From the NCBI RefSeq assembly GCF_000005505.3, contig NC_016133.3:59361237-59425236 (forward strand): a stretch of DNA of 64,000 bases, written 5' to 3'. The stretch comes from Brachypodium distachyon (taxonomy: Eukaryota > Streptophyta > Magnoliopsida > Poales > Poaceae). Positions within the stretch are counted from its first letter, which is position 1, and each line of letters begins with the position of its first letter. Positions 57,728 to 64,000 of this stretch are shown in pieces. The notes below the pieces were generated by a model, which saw only the letters and a program-made list of their open reading frames with translations, did no database searches and had not been told where the DNA came from. A program made the position numbers and the translations under genes.

Positions 57728-58017
57728 GACTTGACCATACACATACTTGATTTTATTTTTCTGGCTAGGTAGATTAATTGATTAGGATGCTACTTTAGAT
57801 CTCTGTAGCGTAGATGCAAGTCGATCGCTTGTTAACTAAGTGCAATCGAATGATATGCAGGTGTTTAATTTCTTCAATTCTCCGTGGCCACTGCAAATTA
57901 TTTGGCGAAATTTGTTCTTGACCATCTCAGGAACAAAATCACTTTGAGGCTTAACTGAAGCAGAAAAACAAAAAGGCAAAGAAGACATCTAAGCCCGGAC
58001 GGATAGATCCAAGTTGG

Positions 58018-58547
58018 CTACAAGTGAGTGGATGAGGAGGGGGTTCTTCTGTACTGCGGGCTCTTGCTTGGCTGCTGCTGGGCCTGGACCAGCGCAGCCA
58101 TCTCCGTCTTGAGCTGGCCATCGATGTTTGGCGCAAGAGATCTAGGATTAGCAATATGCAATGGATCGAGATCGAACGAGAAGAAGAAGAAGGCGCGTGT
58201 ACCTGCTTGCACTGTCTCTTGAGCTTGAGGTTGTGGTCGACGAGGCGGCTGACCTCCTTCTCGAGCTCCTGCACGTACGCCCTCTTCCTCGCTCTCGACC
58301 GCAGCGCCGACTCCCTGTTCTTCATCATCCGGACGCTGCGCTGCTCGTCCTCCTCTTGGTTGACGGCGCTGCTGCTGGAGAGCGGCGGCTGCTCGTCGTT
58401 GCCGCCGCCGCCGATGCTGAGGGAGAGGGATGGCAGCGGCGGCAGGTGTGGAGTCGGGGTACTGGTGGCGCTGGAGACGGAGAAGAGGGAGCTGAAGCTG
58501 CTGAGGCTCAGCTGCCCCGGGCTGCCCCCCGCCTCCTCCCTCGACAT
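58018..58547 (-). CDS. FD-like group A bZIP transcription factor
   Basis: Two exons, 58203-58547 and 58018-58113, 146 residues. A Ser-rich N-terminus (QLSLSSFSSLFSVSS) and a SLSLSIGGG block come first. The basic region is RMMKNRESALRSRARKRAYV with the invariant N-x7-R spacing, followed by a short leucine zipper (LEKEVSRLVDHNLKLKRQ). The C-terminus SPQYRRTPSSSTHL corresponds to the FD C-terminal site RxxS/TAP, whose phosphorylated Ser or Thr binds 14-3-3 proteins, through which FT (florigen) joins the complex. The core RRTPS is kept but the terminal APF is not. FD proteins act in the shoot apex on AP1-type genes; other members act in leaves. Small size, the intron after the zipper and the tail support FD rather than the ABF branch. 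The gene is convergent with CHX, 290 bases away. Confidence 0.85.
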
Positions 58548-59272
58548 TGCTTCTGTCGGTGGATTGGAACAGAGACAGGGGGAAGTGGATGAGGACGAGC
58601 AGAGGACTAGGTGCGGACTCAGTTAACACACGTGAATTACCTTCCTGCGATTAGATTAAATTAAATTATTAAAGGGAATGCACGAGGACTCAATTGTGCT
58701 TTTTCTTAAGCCCGTCTGCATATTTGGCCCTTTAGGCCCAAAAGCTTATGTGGATCGGGCTTCCTACTCAATCTTGACTCGCATCTCTTCCATTCTTCTT
58801 TTCAGTCTCTCCAGCCTCAAATTTAGAGGGTTTTGGCATAATATGTACTAACTGTGAATGGATAGCGATGCGTGGGCTGGTCCAGCACGTACCAACCGAG
58901 CGCACTGAGAAGATCGCTGCTGGAGCATGTGCAAAAGCAAAACGCATGCAACGAGTGCACGGTAGGTGTCGTGTCGTGTCAGGCATCTCCTTGTTCCATC
59001 TGGCCCTTCATTCTCGTGTTTGCAAGCGCGCCCGTGACAATGTGGCATGCAGGCCTCAATTCGAGGATGTGTTTGTTTTCGTGTGCGTGTGTGTGTAACA
59101 CTAATTGCTAACAAGCCAGGTCCCACCGTTTTCAGCATCAGGGCGGGCCAGGCGCGTGCGTTGGGGATCTCATTCTCCTTCTCTCTCACTCACGTGAACG
59201 CACACTGTGCTGTGTATAAGATACACAGAGGATCGAGAGCCTTGACCCGCCCTGCAGACTAACGTGGAGTTA
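58548..59272. other. Divergent spacer between the FD-like bZIP and the peroxidase
   Basis: Holds both promoters. TATAAG at 59215-59220 is a plausible TATA box for the peroxidase, with the start codon about 55 bases on. A TGTGTGTGTG run lies at about 59087-59096. No gene is seen. Confidence 0.5.
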
Positions 59273-60379
59273 ATGGCGCCGGAGCGGAACCAGCACGGCA
59301 GCAGTTGGGCCTGGGCTAGGCCATGGCCGTCGGCGTTAATGCTGCTGCTGGTACTGCTAGCATTGGGCGGCGTGGAGGCCCTGAGCCTGGAGCACTACCG
59401 GCAGAGCTGCCCCAAGGCAGAGGCTGCGGTGACGGCGGCGGTGAAGCAGGCCATGAGCAGCGACCACACCGTGCCGGCCGCCCTGCTCCGCTTGCATTTC
59501 CACGACTGCTTCGTCAGGGTACGTGCGTGCTGCATGCATCTCCATTGTTCCTTCCATCCTGGAGTAGCTAGTTGAGGAGTAATTCAATTTGATTCCAGTT
59601 TATTGATTGGATTGGGATTTGAGGAGCAGAGCTGCGACGCCTCCGTCCTCCTCGACTCCACCTCCAAGTCCAAAGCGTCGGAGAAGGACGGCGCTCCCAA
59701 CGCGTCGCTGCACGCCTTGTACGTCATCGACAACGCCAAGCGCGCCGTCGAGTCCCTCTGCCCGGCCGTCGTCTCCTGCGCCGACATCATCGCCCTCGCC
59801 GCCAGGGACGCCGTCTCCCTCTCCGGCGGGCCGTCCTGGGCCCTCCCGCTGGGCCGCAAGGACGGCCGGGTCTCCCTCGCCAGCGACGCCGCCGCATCCC
59901 TCCCGGCCCCCACGGCGCGCTTCGAGCAGCTCAAGCAGGCGTTCAACGCGCGCGGGCTGTCCGTCAAGGACCTGGTGGCGCTCTCCGGCGCCCACACGCT
60001 CGGCTCCGCGCACTGCTCCTCCTTCCAGGACCGCATCGCCAGCCCGGCCCTGCGCCCGTCCTTCGCCAAGGCGCTCCGCAGGGCGTGCCCGGCCAACAAC
60101 ACGGACGCCGCCGCCGGATGGGCCTTCGACTCCTCCACGCCCAAGGCCAAGGCCAGCTTCGACAATGGCTACTTCCGGATGCTGCAGAGCGGCCGGGGCC
60201 TGCTGACCTCCGACGAGGCGCTGCTCACGCACCCCAAGACGCGCGCGTTCGTGGCGCTGTACGCGGCGTCGCAGGACGAGTTCTTCAGGGACTTCGTCGC
60301 CTCCATGCTCAGGATGAGCGCGCTCAACGATCCCGCCGGCGAGGTCCGGGCACACTGCAGGCGACGCAACAGCTCATGA
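59273..60379 (+). CDS. Secreted class III peroxidase
   Basis: Two exons, 59273-59518 and 59630-60379, about 331 residues. An N-terminal signal peptide (LMLLLVLLALGGVEA, about residues 22-37) precedes the mature LSLEHYRQSCPKAE. Distal haem site: LRLHFHDCFVR, then CDASVLLDS. Ca2+-site and disulphide landmarks include VVSCADIIALAARDAV. The proximal His is in LSGAHTLGSAHCSSF. The C-terminus contains FFRDFVASMLRMS. The enzyme uses H2O2 to oxidise phenolics in the wall, in lignin and suberin formation or defence. The intron acceptor is not certain: joining at 59629 gives VRSCDAS, one codon earlier gives VRQSCDAS; the family usually has Gly there. Having only one intron instead of the common three is a known variant. 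Confidence 0.94.
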
Positions 60380-60749
60380 TCCCAGCTGTATCTCTCAAGA
60401 ATCTCAATCAAGCAAGGAATTTCCGAGTTTTTTCTATCCAGGATGAGGACGTGGATAATCTCCTTTCTCGCAAAAAAAAGAACAAATACGACGCGTGATT
60501 ACTTTGTTGTTGTGGGCTTTCTGTTTCTGGGCTCTCTGCGGAGTATTCGAGTTGGACCCGGAGTCGGATGGGCCCCCTCGTTAAAGCCCACCCAATCGAG
60601 TACTTGGAGTCGGAGTCGGCTCGCATTCGCAACGTACGCACTTAAATAGCGCGGCCGGCGGTGGCACGCCGTCACAGATCGAGATCGAAACCCTAGCTAG
60701 ACAGAGAGAGATCGGAATCAGGGGAGAGGGAGGGTTTAATTAGGAAACC
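60380..60749. other. Peroxidase 3' flank and SKP1 promoter
   Basis: Only 370 bases. TTAAATAG at 60641-60648 may serve as TATA box, and AAACCCTAG at 60688-60696 is a telo-box in the leader. GGCCCA and GGCCC motifs occur near 60570-60590. Confidence 0.5.
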
Positions 60750-61319
60750 ATGTCGACGGCGGCCAAGCCCAAGATGCTGGCGCTGGAGAGCAGCGACGGG
60801 GAGCAGTTCGAGGTGGCGGAGGAGGCCATGGGCAAGGCGTCGGCCATGATCAGGGGCATCATCGACGAGGGCTGCGACGACGAGCCCATCCGCCTTCCGC
60901 AGGTCAAGGGCCCCGTCCTCGCCCGCGTGCTCGAGTACGTCAACCGCCACTTCGCCGACCCCAACGACGTCTTGGCCGCCTCCTTCCACATCCCCAACGC
61001 CGACGACCCCATCAAGCGATTCGACGACGCCTTCGTCCAGGTCGACCAGGAAACGCTGTTCGACCTCATCGACGTAAGTTCCCATCCATCGCTCGCTCCA
61101 GGTCAATCGCAGTGTGTGTCTAATTAAATTAGAGATTGTGTGCAGGCCGCCAACTACCTGGACATCCAGAGCCTACTGGACCTGACATGCATGACGGTGG
61201 CCGACCAGATGAAGGGCAAGTCGCTCGACGAGATCCGCAAGCACTTCCACATCGTCAACGACTACTCCAAGGACGAGGAGGAGGATGTCCGCAGAGAAAA
61301 CTCGTGGGCCTTCGAGTAG
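60750..61319 (+). CDS. SKP1-like SCF ubiquitin ligase adaptor
   Basis: Two exons, 60750-61073 and 61146-61319, 165 residues. The N-terminal BTB/POZ-like fold ([20 protein letters not shown]) is followed by the conserved helices ([16 protein letters not shown]) and the C-terminal F-box-binding part ([41 protein letters not shown]). The single intron falls right before AANYL, as usual in plant SKP1 genes. It bridges CUL1 and F-box proteins in SCF ligases. Monocots have many SKP1 paralogs. The Lys/Asp-rich [11 protein letters not shown] segment is close to the canonical sequence, so it probably works as a true adaptor. Confidence 0.95.

Positions 61320-64000
<2,681 letters not shown>

Overview
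The window is nuclear DNA from a grass. Most genes are split by short introns with GT-AG ends. The coding sequences fall into two classes: very GC-rich genes with few or no introns (the RING finger, ELC, CHX exchanger, peroxidase, PPR and kinase) and AT-richer genes with many introns (callose synthase, GnTI, DTX45). That two-class GC pattern, MITE-type transposons of grass type and a nuclear tRNA-Thr all fit a compact grass genome such as Brachypodium or rice. From memory, rice MTP5 and GnTI are neighbours near the end of chromosome 2 (LOC_Os02g58580 and LOC_Os02g58590), so this looks like the matching interval. I cannot name the species from the sequence alone.

Layout. 1-3.5 kb: an ATL-type RING-H2 ubiquitin ligase and the plastid outer-envelope pore OEP21, both on the minus strand. 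4.7-18.2 kb: a 42-exon callose synthase of the CalS1-3 type, carrying a hairpin MITE in intron 9. 19.2-20.6 kb: a single-exon protein with an acidic repeat tail. 21.4-23.9 kb: zinc transporter MTP5. 24.3-27.1 kb (minus): a U-box/armadillo ubiquitin ligase of the PUB43/44 (SAUL1) group. 28.5-33.1 kb (minus): N-acetylglucosaminyltransferase I in 18 exons, one intron being a U12-type AT-AC intron. 34.3 kb: tRNA-Thr(CGU). 34.7-38.1 kb: a frameshifted receptor-like cytoplasmic kinase and, 74 bases on, a PPR protein. 39.4-44.8 kb: plastid MATE transporter DTX45. 46.0-47.2 kb: ESCRT-I subunit ELC/VPS23. 49.0-51.9 kb (minus): a plastid DUF760 protein. 51.9-55.1 kb: a gene-free stretch with transposon remnants. 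55.1-57.7 kb: a CHX cation/proton exchanger. 58.0-58.5 kb (minus): an FD-like bZIP. 59.3-60.4 kb: a class III peroxidase. 60.8-61.3 kb: SKP1. 62.8 kb to the window end: the first four coding exons of a ROP/RAC GTPase.

The genes do not form a pathway cluster; this is ordinary plant gene order. Some loose themes recur: ubiquitin transfer (ATL, PUB, SKP1, with ELC reading ubiquitin), the secretory and endosomal system (GnTI, MTP5, ELC), the plastid (OEP21, DTX45, DUF760) and the cell wall and its signalling (callose synthase, peroxidase, ROP).

I found no undescribed multi-gene system. The best leads are small: the AT-AC intron in GnTI, a 47-base tandem duplication in OEP21 whose frame seems repaired by a one-base change, a near-perfect MITE hairpin with a 9-base target duplication, a one-base kinase frameshift, and two GC-AG introns. 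Exon borders were worked out by eye from splice signals, reading frame and remembered family sequences. Reading frames sum correctly for the callose synthase, OEP21, GnTI, MTP5, PUB and DTX45 models.
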